From Burkholderia sp. D-99 (GTDB taxonomy: Bacteria; Pseudomonadota; Gammaproteobacteria; Burkholderiales; Burkholderiaceae), in assembly GCF_011605345.1 (NCBI RefSeq), contig NZ_JAAOXM010000022.1, forward strand, positions 1 to 48,388: a stretch of 48,388 nucleotides of DNA, read 5' to 3'. Under the pieces are notes generated by a model. That model was not told the DNA's origin. It was given only the letters and a program-made list of their open reading frames with translations, and did not search any database. The position numbers and the translations under genes were made by a program. This document shows positions 1-7,759 of this stretch, in pieces (positions within the stretch are counted from its first letter, which is position 1; the number at the start of each line of letters is the position of its first letter).

Positions 1-62
1 GGCGGCGGGCGGCGGGCGGCGGGCGGCGGGCGGCGGGCGGCGGGCGGCGGGCGGCGGGCGGC
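1..62. repeat. Heptanucleotide tandem repeat (GGCGGCG)n
   Basis: Eight perfect copies of the 7-base unit GGCGGCG run from the first base to position 56, followed by a ninth copy that breaks at its last base. The array starts at the window edge, so more copies may lie to the left. A unit of seven is not a multiple of three, so copy-number change would shift any reading frame through it. No gene was seen across it within the window. Confidence 0.95.
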
Positions 63-446
63 TCGATGGTGCGATGGGATGGAAGAAGATGGGGCCGTGC
101 GTCGGTGTGGTGTCGGCGGCCCACCGTCGTTCATGACAATGGGCCGCCTGACCGGTCAGTCAATGCGGCGGCCCGGCTTTGCCGCCCTCGACAGCATCGA
201 AACTCACGATAGGTTCGCCGCATGACACGTTCGGCCCGAACACGTGCCGGGTTCATGCAATCCGGGGCATAGCAGATACGCCGCCAATACCGCTTGTCTC
301 GACGCGTACGCATCGCAACAAGCCGACCTTACTTGCAGCCACCGTGCGCCGCCGCACGCTTCCCGCCGAACCCATCCGCGAGCAGCCGCCTGTACAGCAC
401 ACCATGCCCTCGCGCACCGCAAGCCGCGGACGGCACACCGCGTGCA
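63..446. other. Gene-free stretch downstream of the DHDPS-family gene
   Basis: This stretch lies beyond the 3' end of the minus-strand gene at 447. Open frames exist on both strands, but they are arginine/alanine/cysteine-rich, lack ribosome binding sites and resemble no family. No clear factor-independent terminator, RNA gene or operator was seen. Confidence 0.5.
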
Positions 447-1394
447 CTATTGCGCAGCGATCCGACGGCGGAAATGCTCGGTGCCGGCCACGATCTTGTC
501 GAGCACCGCATCGAGTGCCCAGAATCGTTCACGCACGTCGTAGTCGATCGCGCGGCAGCGGATCGACGCGAAGGTGCCGATCCGCTGGTGATAGAGCTTC
601 GCGAGCGCCGGATACCCCAGCGCCTCCGACACCGCCGAGACGACCAGGAACGTCGAGAGCTCGTCGGCCAGCGCCGGATGCGTATCCCCTTGCGTGCGCA
701 ACCACCGGTACAGATCCGGATGGAAGTTGGTGAACACGCCGTTGAAGCCGGCGGAACCCGCCTTCATCGCATCCCACGCAATCGCGGCATTCGCGTTGAG
801 GATCTTCAACGGCGAACCCTCGGCGAGCGCGACGCGCCGCTTCACCGTCTCCAGGTCGCAGCTCACGTCCTTGAGCATCACGAACCGGCCCGTGTCGATG
901 CACGCGCGCAGTTCGTCGTCCGACAGCAGTCGCCGGTAAGGCGCCGGACACTCGTACAGCCCGAGCGGCAAATCCGACGGCAATCGCGCCAGCAGCCGGT
1001 GAAGATGGTCGAGCAACGCGGCACTGCCCTTGCGCTGCGGATCGAGGCGGTTGGTCACGAGCACAACGCCCTGCGCGCCCGATTCGGCCGCCGCGCACAA
1101 CTCCGCGACCTGCGCGTCGAGATCGTCGCTGATGTGCCCGGACGCGACGACGGGCACGCGCCCGGCCACCCGTTCGACCACGAAGCGCGCGAGCTCGGCG
1201 CGTTCGGCCAGACTCAGGAACTGCATCTCGCTCGATTGCGCGACCGCGAACAACGCATCGGCGCCGTGCGCCAGATACCACTCGATCAGCCGCTCGAGCC
1301 CTGCGTAGTCGATCGCGCCGGCATCGTCGAACGGCGTCAACATCACCGGCACGATCCCCTCGATGGTCACGTTCGATTGCTGCGGGTGTTGCAT
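447..1394 (-). CDS. Dihydrodipicolinate synthase / N-acetylneuraminate lyase family aldolase
   Basis: A 315-residue class I aldolase-type TIM barrel, the usual family length. The family forms a Schiff base between a lysine and pyruvate or another 2-oxo acid. The expected lysine is K175 (in MLKDVSCD) and the proton-relay tyrosine is Y147 (in LYECPAP). The loop that reads G-T/S-T-G-E in DapA and NanA is QSSE here (about residues 53-56), so this is probably not a true DapA. The start has a good upstream site (AAGGAGAA). It is the last gene of a ribokinase-MFS-aldolase run and begins 38 bases after the transporter. Context suggests sugar-acid or sugar breakdown with release or condensation of pyruvate. 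The substrate is not deducible from sequence. Confidence 0.9.
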   Translation of the reverse strand: MQHPQQSNVTIEGIVPVMLTPFDDAGAIDYAGLERLIEWYLAHGADALFAVAQSSEMQFLSLAERAELARFVVERVAGRVPVVASGHISDDLDAQVAELCAAAESGAQGVVLVTNRLDPQRKGSAALLDHLHRLLARLPSDLPLGLYECPAPYRRLLSDDELRACIDTGRFVMLKDVSCDLETVKRRVALAEGSPLKILNANAAIAWDAMKAGSAGFNGVFTNFHPDLYRWLRTQGDTHPALADELSTFLVVSAVSEALGYPALAKLYHQRIGTFASIRCRAIDYDVRERFWALDAVLDKIVAGTEHFRRRIAAQ

Positions 1395-1432
1395 CTGTTT
1401 CTCCTTGCTTCAGTGAATGCGGGTGGGCGGGC

Positions 1433-2752
1433 TCACGCCGGCAACGGTCCGGACGCGGCGTTCGCGGCCTGCTCGGGAATCGGCTTGCGCACCAACAGAA
1501 GATAGGCCATTGCACCAGCGAACGCGATCGCCGCGGCCGCCAGCAGCGCCGGCACGAACGACCACTTCTGCGCAATGACGCCCGTCAGGATCGGCGCGAG
1601 CGCGCCGCCGATGAAACCGCCGAAATTCTGGATCGCGCCGAGCGATGCGACGCGGTTCGGCGGCGCGGCCGCCGTCGCAAGCGCCCACGAGCAGGCCGAC
1701 GCCGCGTTCGCGAGAAAGATCACGACCGAAATGCACGCGAGCGCCACCGTGTTGCTCTGCACGAGCGCGGCGGGGATCGTGAAGGCGACCATCCCGAGCA
1801 TCGCGACCACCACCGCATTGCGCCGGCTCACGACCGGCGAACGGCTGCGGCGCGTGATCAGGTCCGACAGCCAGCCGGCGACCAGCGAACCGACGAACCC
1901 GCACAGGAACGGCACCGACGCGGCAAAGCCGGTACGGATCAGGCTCATGTGCCGTTCCATCGTCAGGTAGCCAGGCAGCCAGGTCAGGTAGACCCAGTTC
2001 AGGTACACGGATCCGAAGTAACCGATCAGCATTCCCCAGGTCGTGCCGTGCGAGAACAGGCTGCGCCATTCGCCGAAAGTCAGTTTCGGCGCCGCGGCCA
2101 CGCTTTGCGCGTCGGCATCGAGATAGCTGCGCTCGGCGGCGGACAGTTGCGCGCGCACCGGATCGCGATACAGCGCGAACCAGACGACGGCGACGACAAG
2201 ACCGAGCGCCCCCGTCGCGATGAATGCCCAGCGCCAGTCGAACGACGCGACGAGGATCGACAGCAGCAACGGCGCGAGCGCGGTGCCGAGCGGCGACGCG
2301 GCGTTGAAGATCCCGGTCGGCGTGCCGCGCGCGCGCAGCGGAAACCAGTTGCTCACCACCCGCGCGGCCGACGGAAATTGCGGCGCCTCGCCGATGCCGA
2401 GCACGATGCGCGCGACGATGAACCAGCCGAAAGTCGACACGATGCCGCCCGACGCCTGCGCGAACGACCAGACGATCAACCCGACGCCGAGCAGCCGGCG
2501 CGGCCCGATGCGGTCGACGAGCCCGCCGACCGGGAACTGGCACAGCGCATAGCTCCACGAGAAGGCCGACAGCAGCAGCCCCATCTCCGAGAGCGACAAG
2601 CCGAGATCGCCGCGGATTGCCGAGCTCGCGACGGCCAGCGTGCCGCGATCGAGATAGTTGACGATGCCGCTCGCCATCAGCAGCGCGAGCGCGATGCGTT
2701 GCCCGCGCCGGATACGCGGCGGTGCGGGCGGAACTGTCGGGGATTCGTTCAT
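1433..2752 (-). CDS. MFS transporter, anion:cation symporter (ACS) type
   Basis: About 439 residues with roughly twelve hydrophobic segments typical of the major facilitator superfamily. The stretch NYLDRGTLAVA in the first helix and the DRIGPRR loop between helices 2 and 3 fit the ACS subfamily, which carries hexuronates, galactonate, glucarate and related organic anions across the inner membrane. An ATG five codons upstream (2767) is in frame, but I prefer 2752 because GGAG lies about nine bases before it, whereas the upstream ATG overlaps that site. It sits between the ribokinase and the aldolase-family gene with short gaps, so it probably imports the compound they metabolise. That substrate is probably a sugar acid, by inference only. 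Confidence 0.9.
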   Translation of the reverse strand: MNESPTVPPAPPRIRRGQRIALALLMASGIVNYLDRGTLAVASSAIRGDLGLSLSEMGLLLSAFSWSYALCQFPVGGLVDRIGPRRLLGVGLIVWSFAQASGGIVSTFGWFIVARIVLGIGEAPQFPSAARVVSNWFPLRARGTPTGIFNAASPLGTALAPLLLSILVASFDWRWAFIATGALGLVVAVVWFALYRDPVRAQLSAAERSYLDADAQSVAAAPKLTFGEWRSLFSHGTTWGMLIGYFGSVYLNWVYLTWLPGYLTMERHMSLIRTGFAASVPFLCGFVGSLVAGWLSDLITRRSRSPVVSRRNAVVVAMLGMVAFTIPAALVQSNTVALACISVVIFLANAASACSWALATAAAPPNRVASLGAIQNFGGFIGGALAPILTGVIAQKWSFVPALLAAAAIAFAGAMAYLLLVRKPIPEQAANAASGPLPA

Positions 2753-2812
2753 TGCGGTTGTCTCCATGTCACTGGTATCGGCCGGTTCCGGCCTGTCCGT
2801 CTGATGCGGAAT

Positions 2813-3739
2813 TCAGGGGTGCAGGCGCGCCACTTCCTCGCGCGTCGGGATCGAAGTCTGCGCGCCGTAGCGCGTCACGCTGATCGCGGCGGCGCGCTGG
2901 CCGAAGCCGATCGCGTCGTCCATCGACGCGCCGCCCGCGCGGGCCGCCGCGAACCCGCCGACGAACGTGTCGCCGGCCGCGGTCGTATCGACGGCGACCA
3001 CCGTCATCGCCCGCACGCGGCCGTTGCCTGCACCGCCGCGCCAGCAAACGCCCCGCGCGCCGAGCGTGACCAGTACGTTGCCGGCACCCTTCGCGCACAG
3101 CGCATCGGCGGCGCGCACGGCCGACGCATCGTCGTCGACGGCGATGCCGGTCAGCGACTCGGCTTCGGTTTCGTTGACGACGAGGTAGTCGACCCGTGCC
3201 AGCAGCGCGTCGAACAGCGGCTGCGCGGGCGCGGGATTGAGCAGCACCGGCGTGTGGTGCGCGGATGCACAGGCAATGGCGCGCGCGACGGTGGCAAGCG
3301 GCACTTCGAGCTGGCACACGAGCAGCGCCGCCCCCGCGATCGCTTCGCGCGCCGCGTCGATCCGGTCGGCATCGAGACGCGCATTCGCGCCGGGCACGAC
3401 CACGATGCTGTTCGCGCCGCCATCGTCGACCGTGATCGTGGCCACCCCGGTCGCCGTGCCGCCGATCCGGTCCAGGTGCGTCACGTCGATGCGTTCGGCC
3501 GCCAGCGCGTCGTGCAGGCGTGCACCGAACGCGTCGTCACCGACGCAGCCGATCATCGCGACCGACGCGCCCAGGCGCGCGGCCGCGACCGCCTGGTTCG
3601 CCCCCTTGCCGCCATGAACGGTCTGGAAATCCGTGCCGAGCAGCGTCTCGCCCGGCACCGGCAGGCGCGGCGCGCGCGTCACGAGGTCGATGTTCACGCT
3701 GCCGACGACGGCGATGCGCGGTGAATGAGCGTCGTTCAT
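2813..3739 (-). CDS. rbsK: Ribokinase (PfkB family)
   Basis: 308 residues, the usual ribokinase length. The first PfkB signature is GGKGANQAVAAARLGA (residues 43-58). The second is DTTAAGDTFVGG (251-262), with D257 as catalytic base. The NETE motif (189-192) expected for Mg-ATP binding is present. The family phosphorylates ribose or a close relative at O5 in the cytoplasm. It is first in the minus-strand run with the MFS carrier and the aldolase-family protein, and divergent from a LacI-type regulator. A strong regulator-type palindrome lies immediately upstream of its ribosome binding site. The ABC ribose genes rbsBAC are not adjacent, so the true substrate may be another pentose or a deoxy sugar. 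Confidence 0.92.
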   Translation of the reverse strand: MNDAHSPRIAVVGSVNIDLVTRAPRLPVPGETLLGTDFQTVHGGKGANQAVAAARLGASVAMIGCVGDDAFGARLHDALAAERIDVTHLDRIGGTATGVATITVDDGGANSIVVVPGANARLDADRIDAAREAIAGAALLVCQLEVPLATVARAIACASAHHTPVLLNPAPAQPLFDALLARVDYLVVNETEAESLTGIAVDDDASAVRAADALCAKGAGNVLVTLGARGVCWRGGAGNGRVRAMTVVAVDTTAAGDTFVGGFAAARAGGASMDDAIGFGQRAAAISVTRYGAQTSIPTREEVARLHP

Positions 3740-3744
3740 TTCTC

Positions 3745-3762
3745 AATGTAATCGCTTACATT
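3745..3762. promoter_or_regulatory. LacI-family operator overlapping the rbsK leader
   Basis: An 18-base dyad with perfect seven-base arms, AATGTAA and TTACATT, around TCGC. It matches the LacI/GalR-type consensus TGTAAGCGCTTACA at 13 of 14 positions. It ends five bases from the rbsK ATG and abuts its ribosome binding site, so bound repressor would block transcription into the operon. The divergent LacI-type gene is the obvious candidate repressor. Confidence 0.82.
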
Positions 3763-3854
3763 TGCAGCGGACAAAATGACCGGAACGGCCGTCGTCGATG
3801 AAAATTTCACGATATGGATAGAATATGTGTCTGACATAATACGGAAGCACGCCA

Positions 3855-3868
3855 AGATAGCGCTTACA
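3855..3868. promoter_or_regulatory. Second LacI-family operator, imperfect
   Basis: AGATAGCGCTTACA matches the TGTAAGCGCTTACA consensus at 11 of 14 positions. The right half is perfect and the left half degenerate. It lies on the lacI side of the divergent region, about 110 bases from the first operator, which would allow repressor looping or autoregulation. Confidence 0.6.
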
Positions 3869-3980
3869 TTCTCACAGGGTCGATCGGGAATGCAAGCGGT
3901 GCCACCACGAATCGAGGGTAAACAACGATGCATCTGACAACGCGCGGTGCCGTCACCGCCGCCACGCCGGGAGACGGCCG

Positions 3981-5066
3981 ATGAGCGCGCCTCCGTCCCG
4001 CGCCGGCGCGCCCCGGGCGCGCCGCGGCAGCGGCCGCTCGGTGCTCGGCGACGTCGCGAAGCTGGCCGGCGTATCGACCGCAACCGTTTCGCGCGTGTAC
4101 AACGATCCCGGCAAGGTGTCGGCCGACGTGCAGCAGCGCGTGCGCGACGCCGCACGCACGCTGAACTGGATTCCGAATGCGGCGGGCCGCGCGCTCGCGT
4201 CCACGCGCACCCACATCACGGGCGCGATCATCCCGACGCTCGACGACCAGGTGTTCGCGTCGCAGGTCGCCGGCATGCAGACGGTCATGGCCGAGCACGG
4301 CATCACGCTGTTCCTCGGCTGCTCGAACTACGATCCCGCGCAGGCGCTGGCCCAGGTGCGCGCGATGCTGTCGCGCGGCGTGGAAGCCGTGTCGCTGGTC
4401 GGCGAAGCGTATCCGCCGGAACTGTTCGAACTCCTTGCGATGCACCGCGTGCCGTACGTCGTCACTTATGCGTATCGCGACGACAGCCCGCACTGCTGCA
4501 TCGGCTTCGACAACCGCGCGGCGTTCGCGCGGCTCACCACCCACCTGCTCGACCTCGGCCATCGCGATTTCGCGATCATCATGCAGCCGTCGGCCGACAA
4601 CGACCGCGTGCAGGCCCGCCTGCGCGGCATTCACGACACGCTCGCCGCGCGCGGGCTCGCGGTGCGCCCTGTCCATCAGCACGAAGGCGCGGCCACGATT
4701 GCCTTCGGGCGAGCGAGCCTGCGCGCGATCGCCGGCAGCGACGCGGCGACGCGGCCGACGGCCGTGATCTGCGGCAACGACGCACTCGCGCTCGGTGCAT
4801 TGCTCGAAGCGCAGGCGCTCGGCATCGACGTGCCCACGCAATTGTCGATCACCGGGTTCGATGACATCGCGCTCGCGCGCGAGATCCAGCCGCCGCTGAC
4901 GACGATGTGGGTCGACACCGACGCGATCGGGCGCCAGGCCGCACAGGCATTGCTCGACGCGCTCGAGAACGGCGCAGCGGGGCCCGGTCATGCCGTCGTG
5001 CCCGAATTGCGTACGCGGGAATCGGCTGCACCACCGGCGCAGGCACGCGCAGTGCGAAAGAAATGA
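3981..5066 (+). CDS. LacI/GalR-family transcriptional regulator
   Basis: 361 residues. An N-terminal helix-turn-helix with the classic LacI pattern VAKLAGVSTATVSRVYNDP (about 25-43) is followed by the hinge helix (NAAGRALAS). A periplasmic-binding-protein-like effector domain fills the rest. The ATG at 3981 has GGGAGA upstream. It is divergent from the ribokinase operon, and the intergenic region holds two palindromes of the type bound by this family. It probably represses that operon until a sugar or sugar phosphate is present. The N-terminal 20 residues are Arg/Pro/Ala-rich and longer than usual. Confidence 0.92.
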   Translation: MSAPPSRAGAPRARRGSGRSVLGDVAKLAGVSTATVSRVYNDPGKVSADVQQRVRDAARTLNWIPNAAGRALASTRTHITGAIIPTLDDQVFASQVAGMQTVMAEHGITLFLGCSNYDPAQALAQVRAMLSRGVEAVSLVGEAYPPELFELLAMHRVPYVVTYAYRDDSPHCCIGFDNRAAFARLTTHLLDLGHRDFAIIMQPSADNDRVQARLRGIHDTLAARGLAVRPVHQHEGAATIAFGRASLRAIAGSDAATRPTAVICGNDALALGALLEAQALGIDVPTQLSITGFDDIALAREIQPPLTTMWVDTDAIGRQAAQALLDALENGAAGPGHAVVPELRTRESAAPPAQARAVRKK

Positions 5067-5076
5067 AGAGGCACGC

Positions 5077-5100
5077 GCCGGGCGGCTCAGACTGCCCGGC
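5077..5100. terminator. Hairpin between convergent lacI-type and LprI-like genes
   Basis: Seven-base arms GCCGGGC and GCCCGGC around a ten-base loop lie in the 41-base gap between two convergent genes. There is no T tract on either side, so it is only a possible bidirectional terminator. Confidence 0.4.
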
Positions 5101-5107
5101 CCGCTCG

Positions 5108-6184
5108 TCATTGCATCACGTCGACCGGCAGCGTCTTGTCGAGATTGTCGTGCCACGCCTGGATGGTCTTCGGCACGGTTTTCTTCCACGCCGGCACGTT
5201 CGAGTAATAGCGCATCCGGACGTTGTTCTGCGCGTCGAACACGAGCAGCCCGATCCACAAATCGTTGCCGCGGCGCATCACGATCGCTGCGTTCGTCGTT
5301 GCGATGCCGCGCACCCAGTACGACGCCACGTGCGCGTTCAGCCCGTCGAGATCCTTTTCGTCGACGCTGTAATTGATGATGTCGACAAGCGTCTGGTAAT
5401 CGCCACCGAGCAGTTTGTGCGCGGTCGCGTTCTGCGTCGCATTGGCGAGCACATCCAGGCTCACGAGATCCGCCGGCGGCTTCGCCTGCATCTGCGACGC
5501 CGTCACATAATCGCCCGAGTAGACGACGCCCGAACCGGCGCCACATTCGCCGTCGGCGCCGTGCTGCGCAACCTGAACGCGTGCACCCTTGCGGCTGAAA
5601 TCGAGACGGCATTGGTCGTGACGAAACGTGCCGCTATTGCCGTGCAGTTCGATATCGCCACCAAGTTCGCCGGTATTCGCGCCGTTGTTGCCACTCAGCT
5701 CGAAATGCAAACGTGGCGCCGTGCCAGTGAACGTCAGCACGCCACCGAACGACGGATTATCACTGTCGCGATACCACGTCTGCTGCCAGCGGTCGGCGGC
5801 CAGCGGCCTGCCGTTCAGGCTCGCGAGCCGTTCGCGGTAGCGGTCGCCCAGGCACCACGCGTCGGTGCCGCACTGGTCGCGCTGCTTGAGCCACTTCAAC
5901 TGCGCGGACTTCAGCACGGCCGTATCGCCGCCTTTCGCGAGTGCCTGCTTCCACGCCGCCGCGAGGTCGCCGTCGAGCTTCGACAGCGCGGCATCCGCAC
6001 AGATCGTCTTCTCGGTTGGCGAAGCGGCCTTCGCGCAGTCGAAGCCGGCCGCGTGCGCGGCGACCGGTAACAGCGCCAGCGACAGCAGCGCGGCCACCCC
6101 GACGGATCGCAGACGCAGGTGCGAGGCATCGCTGGCGGGAATCGCGGTTTGCCCGCGTGCATTCGATCGGTTCTGGAGGGTCAT
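5108..6184 (-). CDS. Secreted protein with an N-terminal LprI-like (DUF1311) domain
   Basis: About 358 residues from the chosen ATG. A signal peptide is followed by cleavage near VAAHA-AG (residues 41-47). Next comes a short domain with four cysteines (C50, C62, C105, C111) and the pattern SPTEKTICADAALSKLD, typical of LprI/DUF1311 lysozyme-inhibitor-type proteins. The remaining 230 residues hold a beta-rich region and a C-terminal domain I do not recognise. Exported location is well supported; lysozyme inhibition is only a family-based guess. The frame stays open to 6274, but those extra residues would precede the signal peptide with a very basic stretch. The start at 6184 has only a weak ribosome site. 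Confidence 0.75.
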   Translation of the reverse strand: MTLQNRSNARGQTAIPASDASHLRLRSVGVAALLSLALLPVAAHAAGFDCAKAASPTEKTICADAALSKLDGDLAAAWKQALAKGGDTAVLKSAQLKWLKQRDQCGTDAWCLGDRYRERLASLNGRPLAADRWQQTWYRDSDNPSFGGVLTFTGTAPRLHFELSGNNGANTGELGGDIELHGNSGTFRHDQCRLDFSRKGARVQVAQHGADGECGAGSGVVYSGDYVTASQMQAKPPADLVSLDVLANATQNATAHKLLGGDYQTLVDIINYSVDEKDLDGLNAHVASYWVRGIATTNAAIVMRRGNDLWIGLLVFDAQNNVRMRYYSNVPAWKKTVPKTIQAWHDNLDKTLPVDVMQ

Positions 6185-6315
6185 CGGCTTGGATCGTCGC
6201 TGGATCGCGCGCCTGTAGAAGCTACCTGCACGCGGCATTCGAGGTAAAAACGCCCGGCCCGGCATGCGGCGCATGCCGTTGCTCGCCGAAGCCTAACCCG
6301 AATGCGCGACGCCGA

Positions 6316-6543
6316 TCAATCGACGTTCGATGTCGGCGCAACCGTCGGAGCAGTCACGCTGCATTGCACGATGCCGTCGCGCAATGCGGCTTCCACGGCG
6401 GCCTCGAGGAACAGGATCGATGCGCACGCAACGACCAACTCGAGCCCGCGGTTCGCATACTGCCCCTTGACCCGGTCAGGCAGCGTGATCGCGTTGTGGC
6501 GCTTGCCGGCCCCCCGGATCGTCGGGCCGACGAAATACAGCGG
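6316..6543 (-). pseudogene. In-frame coding-like stretch directly after the fic stop codon
   Basis: After the Fic stop (6544-6546) the same minus-strand frame stays open for 75 more codons, to a TGA at 6316-6318. The predicted residues look like protein rather than GC-rich noise: YFVGPTIRGAGKRHNAITLP, then VKGQYANRGLELVVACAS and LFLEAAVEAALRDG. There is no ATG in it and no ribosome site. It may be the C-terminal remnant of a lost gene. I do not recognise a family. Confidence 0.4.
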
Positions 6544-7665
6544 TCAACCGTCGAACGGCACCAGCTCGTAACTCGTGCTCCGGCCGCCGGACGACGAGCG
6601 TTGCAGCACGCCGCGCTCGACGAGTTCAGTGATGTCACGCAGCGCCGTATCCTGCGAGCACTTCGCGAGGGCCGCCCACTTGGTGGTCGTCAGCTTCCCT
6701 TCGAAGCCGTCGAGCAGACGATTCATGACCTTGACCTGACGTGCGTTCATCGCGAAGCCGGCGCATCGCTGCCAGAAGCGCGCCTTGACCAGCACCGCGT
6801 CGAGCGTCGTGTGCGCGTGCTCGATAGCCCGGTCCAGCGTGTTCAGGAACCACGCGAGCCATTCCGTGACGTCGAGCGAACCGCGCTGCGTACGCTCCAG
6901 CACGTCGTAATACGCGTTGCGCTCGCGCTGGATCTGCGCCGACAGGCTGTAGAAGCGCTGCGGACTGCGGTCGGCACGCGCCAGGACCAGATCCCCGAGC
7001 GCGCGCGCAATACGGCCGTTGCCGTCGTCGAATGGATGGAGCGTGACGAACCACAGGTGGGCCAGACCGGCCCGGATCAGCAAGGGCTCGACCGGTGCGG
7101 CATTGAACCACGCGAGAAAGCGCCCGATCTCGTCGGCGAGGCGCGGGGCGGGCGGCGCCTCGAAATGCACGCGCTGCCGGCCGATCGGCCCGGACACGAC
7201 CTGCATCGGCCCGGTCGCATCCGTTCGCCACCCACCGACCGTGATCCGCGACATCCCCGAATAGCCAGTCGGGAACAGCGCCGCATGCCACCCGAACAGA
7301 CGGGCTTCGGTGACGGGCGCCGCCGCATGGGTCGTCGCGTCCAGCACCATGTCGACGACGCCCTCGACGTGGCGATCGACCGGCGCCAGCGCGCCGATAT
7401 CGACCCCGAGCCGACGTGCGATCGACGACCGCACCGACGCCACGTTCAGGCTTTCGCCCTCGATCGCGCTGGTCTTGACGACGTCCTCCGTCAGCGCGGC
7501 CAGGCTAGCCTCGTCGCGCAGCGCCAGGCCGACATCCGCCAGCCGCCCGGCCAGTACGCCTTGCGCACGGCTGACATCGGCGAGTGGCGTCGCCAGTGCC
7601 GGGAGGTCGAAGCGCCATGCAGGCCAGCCGGCCGACTCCCAGATGAAGGTGTAATCTCCGCTCAT
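6544..7665 (-). CDS. Fic-family protein with DUF4172-like N-terminus and C-terminal winged helix
   Basis: 373 residues from ATG 7665. The catalytic Fic motif HPFDDGNGRIAR is at 210-221 and intact, including the catalytic His and the nucleotide-binding GNGR. The inhibitory-helix motif TSAIEG (65-70) matches S/T-x-x-x-E-G and lies N-terminal to the core, as in class II Fic proteins, whose activity is self-restrained. The first 60 residues resemble the DUF4172 domain. The flap GRQRVHFEAPP precedes the core, and a winged-helix-like segment (TTTKWAALAKCSQDTALRDI) is near the C-terminus. Such enzymes transfer AMP or another phosphate-containing group to protein hydroxyls. The frame is open 17 codons further upstream, but the start at 7665 gives the conserved N-terminus. 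Two matched dyads at the start suggest autoregulation through the C-terminal DNA-binding domain. Confidence 0.92.
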   Translation of the reverse strand: MSGDYTFIWESAGWPAWRFDLPALATPLADVSRAQGVLAGRLADVGLALRDEASLAALTEDVVKTSAIEGESLNVASVRSSIARRLGVDIGALAPVDRHVEGVVDMVLDATTHAAAPVTEARLFGWHAALFPTGYSGMSRITVGGWRTDATGPMQVVSGPIGRQRVHFEAPPAPRLADEIGRFLAWFNAAPVEPLLIRAGLAHLWFVTLHPFDDGNGRIARALGDLVLARADRSPQRFYSLSAQIQRERNAYYDVLERTQRGSLDVTEWLAWFLNTLDRAIEHAHTTLDAVLVKARFWQRCAGFAMNARQVKVMNRLLDGFEGKLTTTKWAALAKCSQDTALRDITELVERGVLQRSSSGGRSTSYELVPFDG

Positions 7666-7678
7666 GATGCGGAGATTA
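7652..7678. promoter_or_regulatory. Operator dyad 1 over the fic start codon
   Basis: Ten-base perfect arms TAATCTCCGC and GCGGAGATTA flank seven bases and contain the fic start codon in the centre. The core is TCTCCGC, seven bases, GCGGAGA. The same core with the same spacing recurs 53 bases upstream, which marks it as a protein-binding site. Confidence 0.78.
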
Positions 7679-7705
7679 TCCCACCGATTCACCGCACGAC
7701 TCAAT

Positions 7706-7730
7706 ATTCTCCGCAAATTCTGCGGAGAAT
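7706..7730. promoter_or_regulatory. Operator dyad 2 upstream of fic
   Basis: Ten-base perfect arms ATTCTCCGCA and TGCGGAGAAT flank five bases. The core is again TCTCCGC, seven bases, GCGGAGA. Its centre is 53 bases from that of the first dyad, close to five helical turns, so both sites face the same side of DNA. Confidence 0.78.
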
Positions 7731-7759
7731 AACGCCCCCATTCACCGCAAACCCGCCCG

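Noticed and set aside
1949..3724. A 591-codon open frame on the plus strand
   Set aside because: Antisense to the MFS and ribokinase genes; no ribosome site and Arg/Asp/Gln-rich noise.
6302..6571. An 89-codon plus-strand open frame before the fic 3' end
   Set aside because: It is the exact antisense of the minus-strand coding-like remnant at 6316-6543 and has no ribosome site.
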